This document shows positions 23,670 to 32,857 of a stretch of DNA of 64,000 bases, in pieces (the stretch's first letter is position 1; every line of letters starts with the position of its first letter). A program made the translations under genes and the position numbers. A model generated the notes under the pieces. The model worked only from the letters and a program-made list of their open reading frames with translations. It made no database searches and was not told the DNA's origin. Origin of the DNA: Dehalococcoidia bacterium (GTDB lineage: Bacteria > Chloroflexota > Dehalococcoidia > GIF9 > AB-539-J10); assembly GCA_016930935.1 (NCBI GenBank), contig JAFGFT010000019.1, positions 1-64,000 of the forward strand, given 5' to 3'.

Positions 23670-24488
23670 ATGGGATTCAAGCGGAAGCTCCGTGAGGCGG
23701 TAGCCCTCAACAACAGCCTGTTGTGTGTCGGGCTGGACCCTGACCCTGAACTGATGCCTGCAGGGCTCAGCATCGCGCAATTCAACAGGGAAATCATAGA
23801 CGCAACGAAGGACCTCGTCTGCGCATACAAGCCGAACCTCGCGTTCTTTGAGGCGGAGGGAATTGAAGGACTTCGAGCCCTTGAAGAGACTCGCTCGTAC
23901 ATACCGTCCCATATCCCTGTCATCGGTGATGCCAAGCGTGGTGACATCGGCAACACCGCCAATAAGTACGCCTACGCGCTGTTCGAGTCATTCGGGTTCG
24001 ATGCGGCAACGGTCAACCCGTACCTCGGACTCGACTCTGTTGCACCATTCTTCAACTACTGCGATAAGGGAGTCTTTCTCCTTTGCCGTACCTCAAATCC
24101 AAGTGCACGAGATTTCCAGGACCTTGTCGTGGACGGCCAGCCTCTGTATGAGCACGTAGCAATGAAGGCGATAGAGTGGAATCTCTACGGCAATATCGGA
24201 CTCGTTGTGGGCGCCACGTATCCGGAAGAACTGTCACGACTGAGAGAGTTGTGCCCCACAATGCCGTTCCTGATACCGGGCATCGGCCACCAGGGAGGAG
24301 ACCTGCCGGAGGTGGTCCGTCGCGGCACGGACAAGTTCGGCATGCAGGCCGTCATCAACTCGTCACGCGCCGTCCTGTACGCATCGGCAGGCTCTGATTT
24401 CGCAGCGGCGGCACGCTCCATCGCAACCATTTCCCGCGACGAGATAAACATCTACCGCCCATCCATGACTGAACCTGGTGTCGAGTAA
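23670..24488 (+). CDS. pyrF: Orotidine-5'-phosphate decarboxylase (type 2)
   Basis: The product (272 aa) makes UMP from orotidylate, the last step of de novo pyrimidine synthesis. It has LLCVGLDPDPELMP near the start, CAYKPNLAFFEAEG, the catalytic D-x-K-x-x-D block IGDAKRGDIGNTA, and PGIGHQGGD. The length and this motif layout are those of the PyrF type 2 group. The start is either ATG 23670 (purine-rich GGGGGTGGAGAG before it) or ATG 23652, which adds six residues and almost overlaps the previous gene. It sits in a run of co-directional genes from MaoC to dinB. Confidence 0.93.
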   Translation: MGFKRKLREAVALNNSLLCVGLDPDPELMPAGLSIAQFNREIIDATKDLVCAYKPNLAFFEAEGIEGLRALEETRSYIPSHIPVIGDAKRGDIGNTANKYAYALFESFGFDAATVNPYLGLDSVAPFFNYCDKGVFLLCRTSNPSARDFQDLVVDGQPLYEHVAMKAIEWNLYGNIGLVVGATYPEELSRLRELCPTMPFLIPGIGHQGGDLPEVVRRGTDKFGMQAVINSSRAVLYASAGSDFAAAARSIATISRDEINIYRPSMTEPGVE

Positions 24489-24497
24489 TAGGACCGC

Positions 24498-24710
24498 GTG
24501 GAACCTGAAGTGCAGGCCGGCGATACGGTGACTCTTCGCAAGCCCCACCCCTGTGGCGGAAAGGCTTGGCTGGTCACAAGAACGGGGGCTGATATCGGAC
24601 TCAGATGCCTCCAGTGTGGGCACGTGGTCCTCCTGCCGCGCCATGAGTTCCGCACGCGCGTAAAGACCATCGAGAGACCATCCGCGGGCACAGAAACGGA
24701 CTCCAAGTAA
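24498..24710 (+). CDS. DUF951 family small protein
   Basis: The product (70 aa) is a DUF951 (YyzM-like) protein: GDTVTLRKPHPCGGKAWLVTRTGADIGLRCLQCGHVVLLPRHEF. It forms a small beta-barrel with one CxxC knuckle plus an upstream PHPCG. Function is unknown; the family is widespread in Firmicutes and Chloroflexota. The start is GTG 24498, nine bases after the pyrF stop, so translation is probably coupled. Confidence 0.88.
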   Translation: MEPEVQAGDTVTLRKPHPCGGKAWLVTRTGADIGLRCLQCGHVVLLPRHEFRTRVKTIERPSAGTETDSK

Positions 24711-24771
24711 CTGACGCCCAGGGCGTTATGTTAGTATTGCACAACGAGGCCCATACTATCTCGCTCACGCC

Positions 24772-25926
24772 ATGATACGCTGCATCTTCCACGTCGACCT
24801 GGATGCGTTCTTCGTATCCGTTGAGCAACTGCATGACCCTTCGCTCAAGGGCAAGCCGGTTATCGTTGGCGGACATCCCGGCACACGAGGAGTCGTCGCT
24901 GCCGCCTCCTACGAGGCGCGCAGCCATGGAGTCCACTCTGCCATGCCCCTTGTGCAGGCACAGCGGCTCTGTCCACGCGCCATCTTCGTTCCCACCCATT
25001 TCGGGCGCTATGTGGAAGCGTCGGGGCGTTTCATGGAATTGCTGGACAGCATGGCACCGGTGACCGAGCCACTCAGCCTGGACGAAGCCTTCCTGGACAT
25101 GACCGACGTGTGCCCCGACTTCAAGGAATCAAGAGAGTACGCGCAAAGCCTGAAACAGCGGGTCCGGGACGAACTGGGGCTCGTGGCGTCCGTCGGAGTC
25201 GCCCCCTGCAAGATTGTGGCCAAGGTGGCTTCAGACTATGACAAGCCCGATGGACTCGTACTTGTGCTCCCGGGGGAGGAAGCCGCGTTCCTGGCAGGAT
25301 TGCCCGCAGGCAAGCTACCCGGCGTAGGTCCGAAGACAGGTCAGATTCTCAGAGAACTGGGAGTGGAGACAATCGGACAACTGGCCGCACTGTCGCCCGG
25401 TGCAGCGCACCTCCGTCTCGGCAGATACGGAGACCTGTTGCGGCAGCATGCGCAGGGCATAGACAACAGCAAGGTGGAACCCCGTGGCGAAGCCAAGAGC
25501 ATGAGCAGGGAGACGACCTTCCAGACCGATACCCGCGATGTTTCCCTGCTACACAAGACCCTGCGTTCCATGTGCGAGCATCTCGCGCGCGACCTTCACT
25601 CTCACAAGAAGCGCGCCGCTACGGTCACTCTCAAACTCCGCTATGAAGATTTCCAGACCGTCACACGGCAGTCTTCGTTGAGAGAGCAATCTGACATGGC
25701 AGGCACGTTTTTCGACGCAGCATCGGCGCTCCTCTGGCACCTGCTCTCCGCAAATGAGCAGCGTATCCGCCTCATCGGCGTACGGGTGTCACGACTCTCC
25801 GGACCCGAATGTCAGCTCGACATGTTTTCACCGGAAGTACAGCGCACACAGAACCTGGAGCAGGCAATCGCGCGCATCAACCGTCGCTTCGGAGAGGGGG
25901 CGATACGTACGGGAAGGTCCATCTGA
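24772..25926 (+). CDS. dinB: DNA polymerase IV (Y-family)
   Basis: The product (384 aa) is a translesion DNA polymerase. The palm has FHVDLDAFFVSVEQ with the first metal aspartates and LSLDEAFLDMT with the catalytic Asp-Glu. A thumb with two helix-hairpin-helix elements (LPGVGPKTGQILRELGVETIGQLA) and the little-finger domain (SRETTFQTDT, VTLKLRY) follow. A short C-terminal CQLDMFSPE resembles a beta-clamp binding motif (QLDMF). ATG 24772 lacks a clear Shine-Dalgarno; a TACTAT hexamer lies 12 bases upstream, so the mRNA may have a very short leader. Length is usual for the family. Confidence 0.93.
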   Translation: MIRCIFHVDLDAFFVSVEQLHDPSLKGKPVIVGGHPGTRGVVAAASYEARSHGVHSAMPLVQAQRLCPRAIFVPTHFGRYVEASGRFMELLDSMAPVTEPLSLDEAFLDMTDVCPDFKESREYAQSLKQRVRDELGLVASVGVAPCKIVAKVASDYDKPDGLVLVLPGEEAAFLAGLPAGKLPGVGPKTGQILRELGVETIGQLAALSPGAAHLRLGRYGDLLRQHAQGIDNSKVEPRGEAKSMSRETTFQTDTRDVSLLHKTLRSMCEHLARDLHSHKKRAATVTLKLRYEDFQTVTRQSSLREQSDMAGTFFDAASALLWHLLSANEQRIRLIGVRVSRLSGPECQLDMFSPEVQRTQNLEQAIARINRRFGEGAIRTGRSI

Positions 25927-25959
25927 TACAGGGATACGGCCCCTTCCAGAATGGAGGAC

Positions 25960-25989
25960 TTGACAGCTCCATACACATCCCTTTACTAT
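25960..25989 (+). promoter_or_regulatory. Promoter of the ilv-leu operon
   Basis: TTGACA (25960-25965), an 18-base spacer and TACTAT (25984-25989) lie 15 bases before the leader-peptide start. This is a clear sigma-70-type promoter for the attenuated operon. Confidence 0.75.
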
Positions 25990-26004
25990 TCAACGGTAAC
26001 TGAC

Positions 26005-26103
26005 ATGAACACGACCAGTCGTATAGCGTCTTTGGGCCTCATCCTTATTAGCATCCTTATTATCGTGCGCACCGAGCGTGCGACCGGGGGGCTTGTCAGC
26101 TAG
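26005..26103 (+). CDS. ilv leader peptide (attenuation)
   Basis: A 32-codon frame starts just after the promoter. Residues 10-21 read LGLILISILIIV, ten of twelve being Leu, Ile or Val. This is the mark of a leader peptide whose translation senses charged branched-chain tRNAs. A GCGCAC/GTGCG hairpin overlaps its 3' half and the intrinsic terminator follows 24 bases after its stop. I see only a weak ribosome binding site. Unlike the ilvE leaders, a segment able to pair with the 5' arm of the terminator is not obvious. Confidence 0.8.
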   Translation: MNTTSRIASLGLILISILIIVRTERATGGLVS

Positions 26104-26126
26104 ACGACGTAGGCAAAGCATTTAGC

Positions 26127-26163
26127 AGAGGGGTTCTCCGGTAGGAGAGCCCCTCTTTTTTTT
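26127..26163 (+). terminator. Attenuator terminator of the ilv-leu operon
   Basis: AGAGGGGTTCTCC pairs with GGAGAGCCCCTCT (13 bp, one G-T) around a four-base loop, followed by about eight T. It lies between the leader peptide and ilvB, 38 bases before the ilvB start. Confidence 0.9.
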
Positions 26164-26201
26164 ACCATTTCCGGGAAAGTAGCGTTCGAGAAAGGAGAAC
26201 C

Positions 26202-27896
26202 ATGAAGAAGACAGGTGCACAAATACTCTGCGAAAGCCTCTTGAAAGAGGGAGTGGACGTGATTTTCGGCCTATCCGGCGGCACTGTCATTCCGATGTAC
26301 GATGCATTCTCTGAGTATCCCCAGATTCACCGGGTCCTGGTGCGCCACGAGCAGGCAGCCGCTCACGCTGCAGCCGGCTATTCGCGCACACGGCAGAAAG
26401 TTGGTGTCTGCGTTGCCACATCCGGCCCCGGCGCCACGAACCTCGTGACCGGCATCACCGATGCATACCTCGATTCGACTCCCATCGTAGCCATCACAGG
26501 GCAGGTAGCCCGCTCCTTCATCGGCAAAGACGCTTTCCAGGAAACTGACATCACCGGTATCACGCTCCCCGTCGTCAAGCACAGCTATCTCGTCCGGCAC
26601 GCATCGGATATAGCCCGCGTCGTCAAGGAGGCATTCCACATCGCCGCAACCGGGAAGCCGGGCCCCGTACTCATCGACATCCCGAAGGATGTCCAGCTTG
26701 AAGAGGCCGAGTACTCCTACCCGGAATCGGTCGACCTGCCTGGCTACAAGCCAGACGTCAGGACCGACCCGGTGCAGGTTGCGCGTGTGGCAGAACTGCT
26801 CAACCGGTCCGAACGGCCCGTCGTCATTTCGGGAAGGGGCGTTATCGTCTCTGGTGCTCATGAGGAACTGAAGACCCTCGCTGAAACCTTGCAGGCTCCC
26901 GTGGTGCACACGCTGATGGGCCTCGGGTCGTTCCCTCCCCAGCACCCTCTCAACATGGGACTATTCGGCATGCACGGTTCTGTGTACGCGAACCGTGCGG
27001 TGCAGGATGCTGACCTCATCCTTGCCGTTGGCACTCGACTGGGTGACCGCGCAACCATGAAGGCGGAAGAGTTCGCACCCAACGCGATTCTCGTCCACGT
27101 GGACATAGACCCCGCAGAGATAAACAAGAACGTGATTGCCTTCACGTCGCTCGTCGGCGACGCGAAGAACGCCCTCGGACAGCTCAATCCCCTGATGGAG
27201 AAGGTCGACCGTGCCGGGTGGCTCGCGAAGGTGACCTCGTGGCGCGCCGCGAATCCCATGGAGGAATACACGGGAAGTGCGAAGCTCTCCACGCGAAGAG
27301 TGATTCGTGAGATATATCAGGCAACGGATGACCATTCCATAGTCGTCACCGGCGTCGGTCAGCACCAGATGTTTGCCGCACAGGAATTTGCCGCGACTCG
27401 AGCGAACTGCTTCATCTCATCAGGAGGGCTGGGCACCATGGGCTTCGAACTGCCGGCAGCGATGGGTGCCCAGATAGCCTGTCCGGATGCAAGCGTCTGG
27501 GTCATGGCGGGAGAAGGCGGCTTCCAGATGACCATGCAGGAGCTTTCGACAATCATCCAGGAAGGACTGCCCATCAAGATAGCGGTGCTCAACAACGGCT
27601 ACCTCGGCATGGTGCGGCAATGGCAGGACATGTTCATGGCGCACAACCTGGTTGACGTTGCCATCCACTCTCCCAACTTCGTGAAACTGGCCGATGCATA
27701 CGGGATTTCCGCTGAGAAGGTGGAGACTCCGGAGCAGGTGGGCCCCGCCATCCAGAGAGCGAAGAACCATGCCGGACCGTACCTGATTGAGTTCACGGTT
27801 GACCCGGAAGAGAACGTGTACCCCATGGTCGCTCCGGGACAGAGCCTGAGTTGCATGATAGACGCACCAAAGAAAGTACTGGCAGGAAAGGTTTAA
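26202..27896 (+). CDS. ilvB: Acetolactate synthase large subunit
   Basis: The product (564 aa) is the ThDP-dependent catalytic subunit that condenses pyruvate with pyruvate or 2-oxobutyrate. Glu50 in LVRHEQAAAHAAAGY is the ThDP-activating residue. The central FAD/ROK domain follows, then the ThDP-binding block with FISSGGLGTMGFELPAA and GEGGFQM..QEL ending in NN. That block reads GEG where most homologs have GDG, a small oddity that still provides an acidic metal ligand. AAGGAG lies four bases before ATG. It is the first structural gene of a seven-gene operon controlled by the attenuator. Confidence 0.95.
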   Translation: MKKTGAQILCESLLKEGVDVIFGLSGGTVIPMYDAFSEYPQIHRVLVRHEQAAAHAAAGYSRTRQKVGVCVATSGPGATNLVTGITDAYLDSTPIVAITGQVARSFIGKDAFQETDITGITLPVVKHSYLVRHASDIARVVKEAFHIAATGKPGPVLIDIPKDVQLEEAEYSYPESVDLPGYKPDVRTDPVQVARVAELLNRSERPVVISGRGVIVSGAHEELKTLAETLQAPVVHTLMGLGSFPPQHPLNMGLFGMHGSVYANRAVQDADLILAVGTRLGDRATMKAEEFAPNAILVHVDIDPAEINKNVIAFTSLVGDAKNALGQLNPLMEKVDRAGWLAKVTSWRAANPMEEYTGSAKLSTRRVIREIYQATDDHSIVVTGVGQHQMFAAQEFAATRANCFISSGGLGTMGFELPAAMGAQIACPDASVWVMAGEGGFQMTMQELSTIIQEGLPIKIAVLNNGYLGMVRQWQDMFMAHNLVDVAIHSPNFVKLADAYGISAEKVETPEQVGPAIQRAKNHAGPYLIEFTVDPEENVYPMVAPGQSLSCMIDAPKKVLAGKV

Positions 27897-27900
27897 GAGA

Positions 27901-28416
27901 ATGACCGTGCAGGATAATCGACACACCCTCGTCTCACTTGTGCAGGATGAACCCGGAGTGCTTACCCGGGTCGCGGGGCTGTTCAGACGCCGTGGATTCA
28001 ACATCGAGAGTCTCTCTGTTGGCCACTGCGAGCAGCCAGGACTCTCACGGATGACCATCGTTGTCATTGGCGACGATGCCGAGGTTGAGCAGGTCACCAA
28101 ACAGCTGGACAAACTCATCGATGTAGTCAGCGTGACTGATATCACCCGCGACGAAATGGTTGCCCGGGAACTCGCCCTGATGAAGGTCTCTGCGAAAGCG
28201 GAAGACAGAAGCGAGATTATGCAGATAGTGGACATCTACAGAGCGAAGATCGTTGATGTTGGCACCGAGTCCCTCACCGTGGAGGTGACGGGAAGCGAGG
28301 ACAAGATCAACTCACTATTCAACCTGCTGCATGGCTTCGGAATAAAGGAGATGGCCCGAACCGGCAGAACCGCCCTCGTCAGGGGCAATCACCAGAGCAT
28401 CGACCGACACGAATAG
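27901..28416 (+). CDS. ilvN: Acetolactate synthase small (regulatory) subunit
   Basis: The product (171 aa) is the regulatory partner of IlvB and confers valine feedback inhibition in related enzymes. The N-terminal ACT domain reads HTLVSLVQDEPGVLTRVAGLFRRRGFNIESLSVG, with a glycine-rich ligand loop. The C-terminal ALS_ss_C domain covers about residues 85-160 (DIYRAKIVDVGTESLTVEVTG, FGIKEMARTGRTAL). It begins four bases after the ilvB stop, so synthesis is coupled. Confidence 0.95.
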   Translation: MTVQDNRHTLVSLVQDEPGVLTRVAGLFRRRGFNIESLSVGHCEQPGLSRMTIVVIGDDAEVEQVTKQLDKLIDVVSVTDITRDEMVARELALMKVSAKAEDRSEIMQIVDIYRAKIVDVGTESLTVEVTGSEDKINSLFNLLHGFGIKEMARTGRTALVRGNHQSIDRHE

Positions 28417-28432
28417 GTAAGGAGGAATTCAA

Positions 28433-29425
28433 ATGGCAAACATCTACTACGAGAAGGACGCGGACCTTTCGCTACTCAAGGGCAAACTGGTTGGCATCGT
28501 CGGCTACGGAAGCCAGGGCCACGCACATGCACAGAACCTCCGCGACAGCGGATGTGACGTGATTGTTGCAAGCAAGCCCGGTGGTACCGGTTGGAAGGCC
28601 GCCGAAGCCGATGGCTTCAAAGTCATGAGCGTTGCAGATGCCACCAAGGCAGCTGACATCATCACCATTCTCGCTCCTGACAATCTGCACGCCGAGATAT
28701 ACAAGGAATCGATTGGACCGAACCTGACAGCAGGCAAGACCCTCATGTTCGCGCATGGGTTCAACGTCCACTTCTTCCAGATTGTGCCTCCCGCGGATGT
28801 TGACGTCACCATGGTTGCACCCAAGTGCCCTGGCCACATGCTGCGGGCTATCTATAAGGAAAACGCCGGACCTCCGGCAATCGTGGCAGTTCACCAGGAC
28901 GTCTCAGGCAAAGCGAAAGCGGTTGCGCTCGCCTATGCGAAAGGCATCGGCTGCACACGTGCCGGAGTCATCGAGACCACATTTGCTGAAGAGACCGAGA
29001 CCGACCTCTTCGGTGAGCAGACCGTGCTGTGCGGCGGCGTGACCGCCCTCATCAAGGCCGGATTCGACACGCTCGTCGAGGCCGGATACCAGCCGGAAAT
29101 CGCCTATTTTGAGTGCCTCAATGAGCTGAAGCTCATTGTCGACCTCATCTACCAGGGCGGCATGAAGTACATGCGCTACTCCGTCAGCGACGTTGCAGAG
29201 TTTGGCGACTACACCAGGGGACCACGTGTCGTCGGTGAGGCCGTCAAGGTAGAGATGCGCAAGATTCTGAAGGAGATCCAGGACGGCACATTCGCACTGG
29301 AGTGGGTGGCTGAGAACCAGGCAGGCAGACCTCACTACAACTCCATGAAGCGCACCGAACAGGCAGAACTCATCGAGGTGGTCGGCGCGCAACTGAGGGA
29401 GATGATGCCATGGACGAAGAAGTAG
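28433..29425 (+). CDS. ilvC: Ketol-acid reductoisomerase (class I)
   Basis: The product (330 aa) isomerises and reduces acetolactate to dihydroxyisovalerate with Mg2+ and NAD(P)H. The Rossmann part has [17 protein letters not shown] and the cofactor loop ASKPGGTGW. The knotted C-terminal domain has CPGHMLR, the metal-binding [12 protein letters not shown], and a helix with [19 protein letters not shown]. The cofactor loop has Lys-Pro rather than the common Arg, so NADH use is possible but cannot be decided. AAGGAGG lies seven bases before ATG. Confidence 0.95.
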   Translation: MANIYYEKDADLSLLKGKLVGIVGYGSQGHAHAQNLRDSGCDVIVASKPGGTGWKAAEADGFKVMSVADATKAADIITILAPDNLHAEIYKESIGPNLTAGKTLMFAHGFNVHFFQIVPPADVDVTMVAPKCPGHMLRAIYKENAGPPAIVAVHQDVSGKAKAVALAYAKGIGCTRAGVIETTFAEETETDLFGEQTVLCGGVTALIKAGFDTLVEAGYQPEIAYFECLNELKLIVDLIYQGGMKYMRYSVSDVAEFGDYTRGPRVVGEAVKVEMRKILKEIQDGTFALEWVAENQAGRPHYNSMKRTEQAELIEVVGAQLREMMPWTKK

Positions 29426-29481
29426 ACATTACACGGAACGCCGAGGCCCGTGTGCCCGGCAAGAAATCAGAAGGAGCAGGA

Positions 29482-31062
29482 ATGAGCGATAGAGTGATTA
29501 TCTTCGACACCACACTGAGGGATGGAGAGCAGGCTGCGGGAACGAGCCTTACTCCCAAAGAGAAGCTTGCAATCGCAATGCAACTCGACAAGCTCGGCGT
29601 TGATGTGATCGAAGCTGGTTTCCCCATCAGCTCACCGGGCGACTTCGAAGCAGTGCAACTGGTAGCAAACGAGTTGCGAAGACCTACTGTCTGCGGGCTG
29701 GCTCATTGCCGGCCCGCAGCCATCGACCGCGCGTGGGAAGCACTGCAGGGTGCGGCGCATCCACGCATCCACATCTTCCTCTCCGCCTCGGATGTGCAAC
29801 TGGCGCATATGCTCAAGAAGAGCAGGCTGGAAGCACTTGAACTGGCACGAGAGATGACCGCAAGAGCCAAAAGTTACACAGACGACGTTGAGTTCTCTCC
29901 TATGGACGCCACCAGGGCAGACGTGGGATTTCTGTACCAGTTGCTGGAAGCCGTCATCGATGCCGGGGCGACGACCGTAAACATCGCAGACACCGTCGGC
30001 TACAGCACGGTCAATGAATTCGGCGACCTCATCAAGGGCATCATGGAGAACGTGCCCAACATCGGAAAGGCATGCGTGAGCGTGCACTGCCATGATGACC
30101 TGGGAATGGCTGTTGCGAACAGCCTTGAGGCCGTCCGCCTCGGCGCGCGTCAGATTGAGTGTACCGTCAACGGCATCGGAGAGCGAGCGGGCAATGCAGC
30201 GCTTGAGGAAGTAGTCATGGCCCTCAAGACAAGGCATGACATCTTCAACCTTGACACGAACGTGGACACCACCCAGATATCCAAGTCGAGCAGGGTGGTC
30301 AGCGAGTTGACCGGCTTCCTGGTACAGGCAAACAAGGCGATTGTTGGAGGGAATGCCTTCCGTCACCAGTCCGGCATCCACCAAGATGGAATGGTGAAAG
30401 AGTCCACGACGTACGAAATCATGGACCCTCGCTCGGTCGGAATATCCGCGAGCAGCCTCGTACTCGGCAAGCTGAGCGGCAAGCACGCGTTCAGAGAACG
30501 CCTCGCAGAGCTTGGCTTCGCGTTGAGTGAGGAAGCACTCACACACTCGTTCCGTGCATTCAAGGAACTGGCAGACCAGAAGAGAGAGATATCCGACCGC
30601 GACCTGGAATCGCTGGTCAGCGAAGAGTTGCGCAGTGAGACCCAGGTGTACAAGCTCGACCACGTCGACGTTGCCTGCGGTGACCACAGCCTGCACTCCG
30701 CGGCGGTCCGGCTCATCGGCCCCAAGGGGGAGATACTGTCCGATGCGGCTCTCGGTACCGGCCCGGTGGATGCCATCTACAAGGTCATCAACCGCATCGT
30801 CGGCATCCCGAACACGCTCGTAGAGTTCACTGTGAACGCCATCACTGAGGGCATGGACTCCATCGGTGAAGTGCTCATCAGGATAGAGACCGAGGACCAC
30901 CGGATATACACAGGGCGAGGTTCTTCTACCGACATTGTTGTCGCGAGCGCACGAGCTTACATGAACGCTCTGAACCGCCTCATCATCTCCCAACAGACAC
31001 GGCAGGACCTGGATGCTGCGGCAGCCTCCAGCGGGAAGCCGGGAATGAAGGAGGCTGACTGA
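29482..31062 (+). CDS. leuA: 2-Isopropylmalate synthase
   Basis: The product (526 aa) catalyses the committed step of leucine synthesis, joining 2-oxoisovalerate and acetyl-CoA. The HMGL-like TIM barrel has [24 protein letters not shown], the metal-binding [15 protein letters not shown] and [16 protein letters not shown]-terminal LeuA dimer/regulatory domain from about residue 390 should bind leucine for feedback control. ATG 29482 has AAGGAG five bases upstream; a longer reading overlaps the ilvC stop. It overlaps leuC by one base. Confidence 0.95.
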   Translation: MSDRVIIFDTTLRDGEQAAGTSLTPKEKLAIAMQLDKLGVDVIEAGFPISSPGDFEAVQLVANELRRPTVCGLAHCRPAAIDRAWEALQGAAHPRIHIFLSASDVQLAHMLKKSRLEALELAREMTARAKSYTDDVEFSPMDATRADVGFLYQLLEAVIDAGATTVNIADTVGYSTVNEFGDLIKGIMENVPNIGKACVSVHCHDDLGMAVANSLEAVRLGARQIECTVNGIGERAGNAALEEVVMALKTRHDIFNLDTNVDTTQISKSSRVVSELTGFLVQANKAIVGGNAFRHQSGIHQDGMVKESTTYEIMDPRSVGISASSLVLGKLSGKHAFRERLAELGFALSEEALTHSFRAFKELADQKREISDRDLESLVSEELRSETQVYKLDHVDVACGDHSLHSAAVRLIGPKGEILSDAALGTGPVDAIYKVINRIVGIPNTLVEFTVNAITEGMDSIGEVLIRIETEDHRIYTGRGSSTDIVVASARAYMNALNRLIISQQTRQDLDAAAASSGKPGMKEAD

Positions 31063-32354
31063 TGGCGACGATTGCAGAGAAGATACTGGCAGCTCACTCG
31101 GGGCGAGAGACATTCTCGCCCGGTGAGTACGCCAATGTGTCCGTTGATATGGTTATGGCGAACGACATAACCGGCCCCATCTCCGTGAAGGAGTTCCGAA
31201 AACTCGGCATCTCCCGTGTGTTTGACCCCATGAAGATTGTCATGGTCCCGGACCATTTCATCCCGAACAAGGACATCCCTTCCGCCATCCAGGCGAAGGC
31301 TATCCGAGAGTTCGCCAGGGAACAGGGAATCATCTATTTCGAGACAGGCCGTGCCGGTATTGAGCACGTCCTGTTGCCAGAGAAAGGACTCGTCGGCCCG
31401 GGACAAGTCATAATCGGTGCGGATTCTCATACCTGCACCTATGGGGCGCTCGGTGCTTTCGCAACCGGCATGGGTTCTACAGACATCGGGATGGCGATGG
31501 CCACCGGTGATATCTGGATGAAGGTGCCCCCCACCATCAAGTTCGTCTTTCGGGGCAAACTCCAACCCTGGGTGGGAGGGAAAGACCTCATCCTGCACAT
31601 TATCGGTGACATCGGCATCGATGGCGCACTCTATTCCTCGATGGAATTCTACGGAGAGGCGATCTCCTCACTCGAAATGGATGGCCGGTTCACCATGTCC
31701 AACATGGCGATTGAGGCGGGAGCCAAAGCTGGAATCTTCCCCGTCGATGAGAAGACAGAGGCCTATGTGGCCGCGCACCCCTGTGAGTTCGGCCCCCGTC
31801 CCGTGGTGAAGTACACGACGGACAGCGACGCTGACTACGCGCGCATCATCGAATATGATGCCGCCAGTATCGAACCGTGTGTGGCATTCCCACACCTCCC
31901 CTCCAACGTGAGACCAATCAGCCAGGTGGGCACAGTCCCCATCGACCAGGTGGTCGTTGGAAGCTGTACGAACGGCAGGCTGAGCGACCTGAGAATCGCG
32001 GCAGGACTGCTGAAAGGGAAGTCCGTTCACCCATCGGTACGGTGCATCGTCATTCCCGGCTCCCAGAGAGTGTACAAAGATGCGCTTGACGAGGGTCTGC
32101 TCAGCATCTTCATGGACGCGGGAGCGGTTGTCAGCACACCGACATGTGGCCCCTGTCTTGGCGGCTACATGGGGGTGCTCGCACCGGGCGAACGTTGTGT
32201 CTCAACCACGAACCGGAACTTCGTGGGTCGGATGGGCAGTCCAGAGTCCGAAGTCTACCTTGCCGGCCCCGCGGTTGCGGCGGCAAGCGCGATTGCAGGG
32301 CAGATTGCAGGCCCCGAGGGGCTGCCAACCAGCACACAGGAGGTACCGGATTAG
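31062..32354 (+). CDS. leuC: 3-Isopropylmalate dehydratase large subunit
   Basis: The product (430 aa) is the aconitase-family subunit that binds the 4Fe-4S cluster. It has [36 protein letters not shown] with the first cluster Cys, and [15 protein letters not shown] with the CxxC pair. The length is the shorter type common in archaea and many bacteria, rather than the ~470-residue enterobacterial form. ATG overlaps the leuA TGA (ATGA-type overlap) and the end overlaps the leuD GTG. Confidence 0.95.
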   Translation: MATIAEKILAAHSGRETFSPGEYANVSVDMVMANDITGPISVKEFRKLGISRVFDPMKIVMVPDHFIPNKDIPSAIQAKAIREFAREQGIIYFETGRAGIEHVLLPEKGLVGPGQVIIGADSHTCTYGALGAFATGMGSTDIGMAMATGDIWMKVPPTIKFVFRGKLQPWVGGKDLILHIIGDIGIDGALYSSMEFYGEAISSLEMDGRFTMSNMAIEAGAKAGIFPVDEKTEAYVAAHPCEFGPRPVVKYTTDSDADYARIIEYDAASIEPCVAFPHLPSNVRPISQVGTVPIDQVVVGSCTNGRLSDLRIAAGLLKGKSVHPSVRCIVIPGSQRVYKDALDEGLLSIFMDAGAVVSTPTCGPCLGGYMGVLAPGERCVSTTNRNFVGRMGSPESEVYLAGPAVAAASAIAGQIAGPEGLPTSTQEVPD

Positions 32355-32857
32355 TGAGACTGCAAGGCAAGGCACACACATTCGGTGCTGACGTAGATAC
32401 GGATGCAATCATTCCTGCGAGACACCTCAACGTGTCTGACCCGCAGTTGCTCGCCGCTCACTGCATGGAGAACATCGACCCGGAGTTCAGGGAACGCGTC
32501 AGCAAAGGCGATATCATTGTGGCAACAACCAACTTCGGCTGTGGTTCCTCACGCGAGCACGCGCCGATTGCAATCGCGGCGTGCGGCGTCTCCTGCGTCA
32601 TCGCCCACAGCTTCGCACGTATCTTCTTCCGAAACTCAATCGATATCGGCCTCCCATTGATGGAGTGCCCGGAAGCCGTTGATGCGTGCGAGGCGGGTGA
32701 TATACTGGAAGTTGACCTGACCCGCGGCGAGATACTCAACAAGACCAGGGGGAGTTCCTTCACAGCCAAACCATACCCTGAGTTCATGATGGGCATCATC
32801 GATGCGGGCGGCCTCGTTCCCTACACAAGACATAGATTGGAGGGTCAACACGCATGA
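32354..32857 (+). CDS. leuD: 3-Isopropylmalate dehydratase small subunit
   Basis: The product (167 aa) is the swivel-domain partner of LeuC: ADVDTDAIIPARHLN, the substrate-binding TTNFGCGSSREHAP and HSFARIFFRNSIDIGLP. The length matches the small archaeal-type subunit. The start is the GTG at 32354, which overlaps the leuC stop and has GGAGG ten bases upstream; longer frames run inside leuC. It overlaps leuB by four bases. Confidence 0.94.
   Translation: MRLQGKAHTFGADVDTDAIIPARHLNVSDPQLLAAHCMENIDPEFRERVSKGDIIVATTNFGCGSSREHAPIAIAACGVSCVIAHSFARIFFRNSIDIGLPLMECPEAVDACEAGDILEVDLTRGEILNKTRGSSFTAKPYPEFMMGIIDAGGLVPYTRHRLEGQHA

Noticed and set aside
29632..31113. Minus-strand frame of 493 codons
   Set aside because: It is the antisense of leuA; high GC leaves it open by chance.
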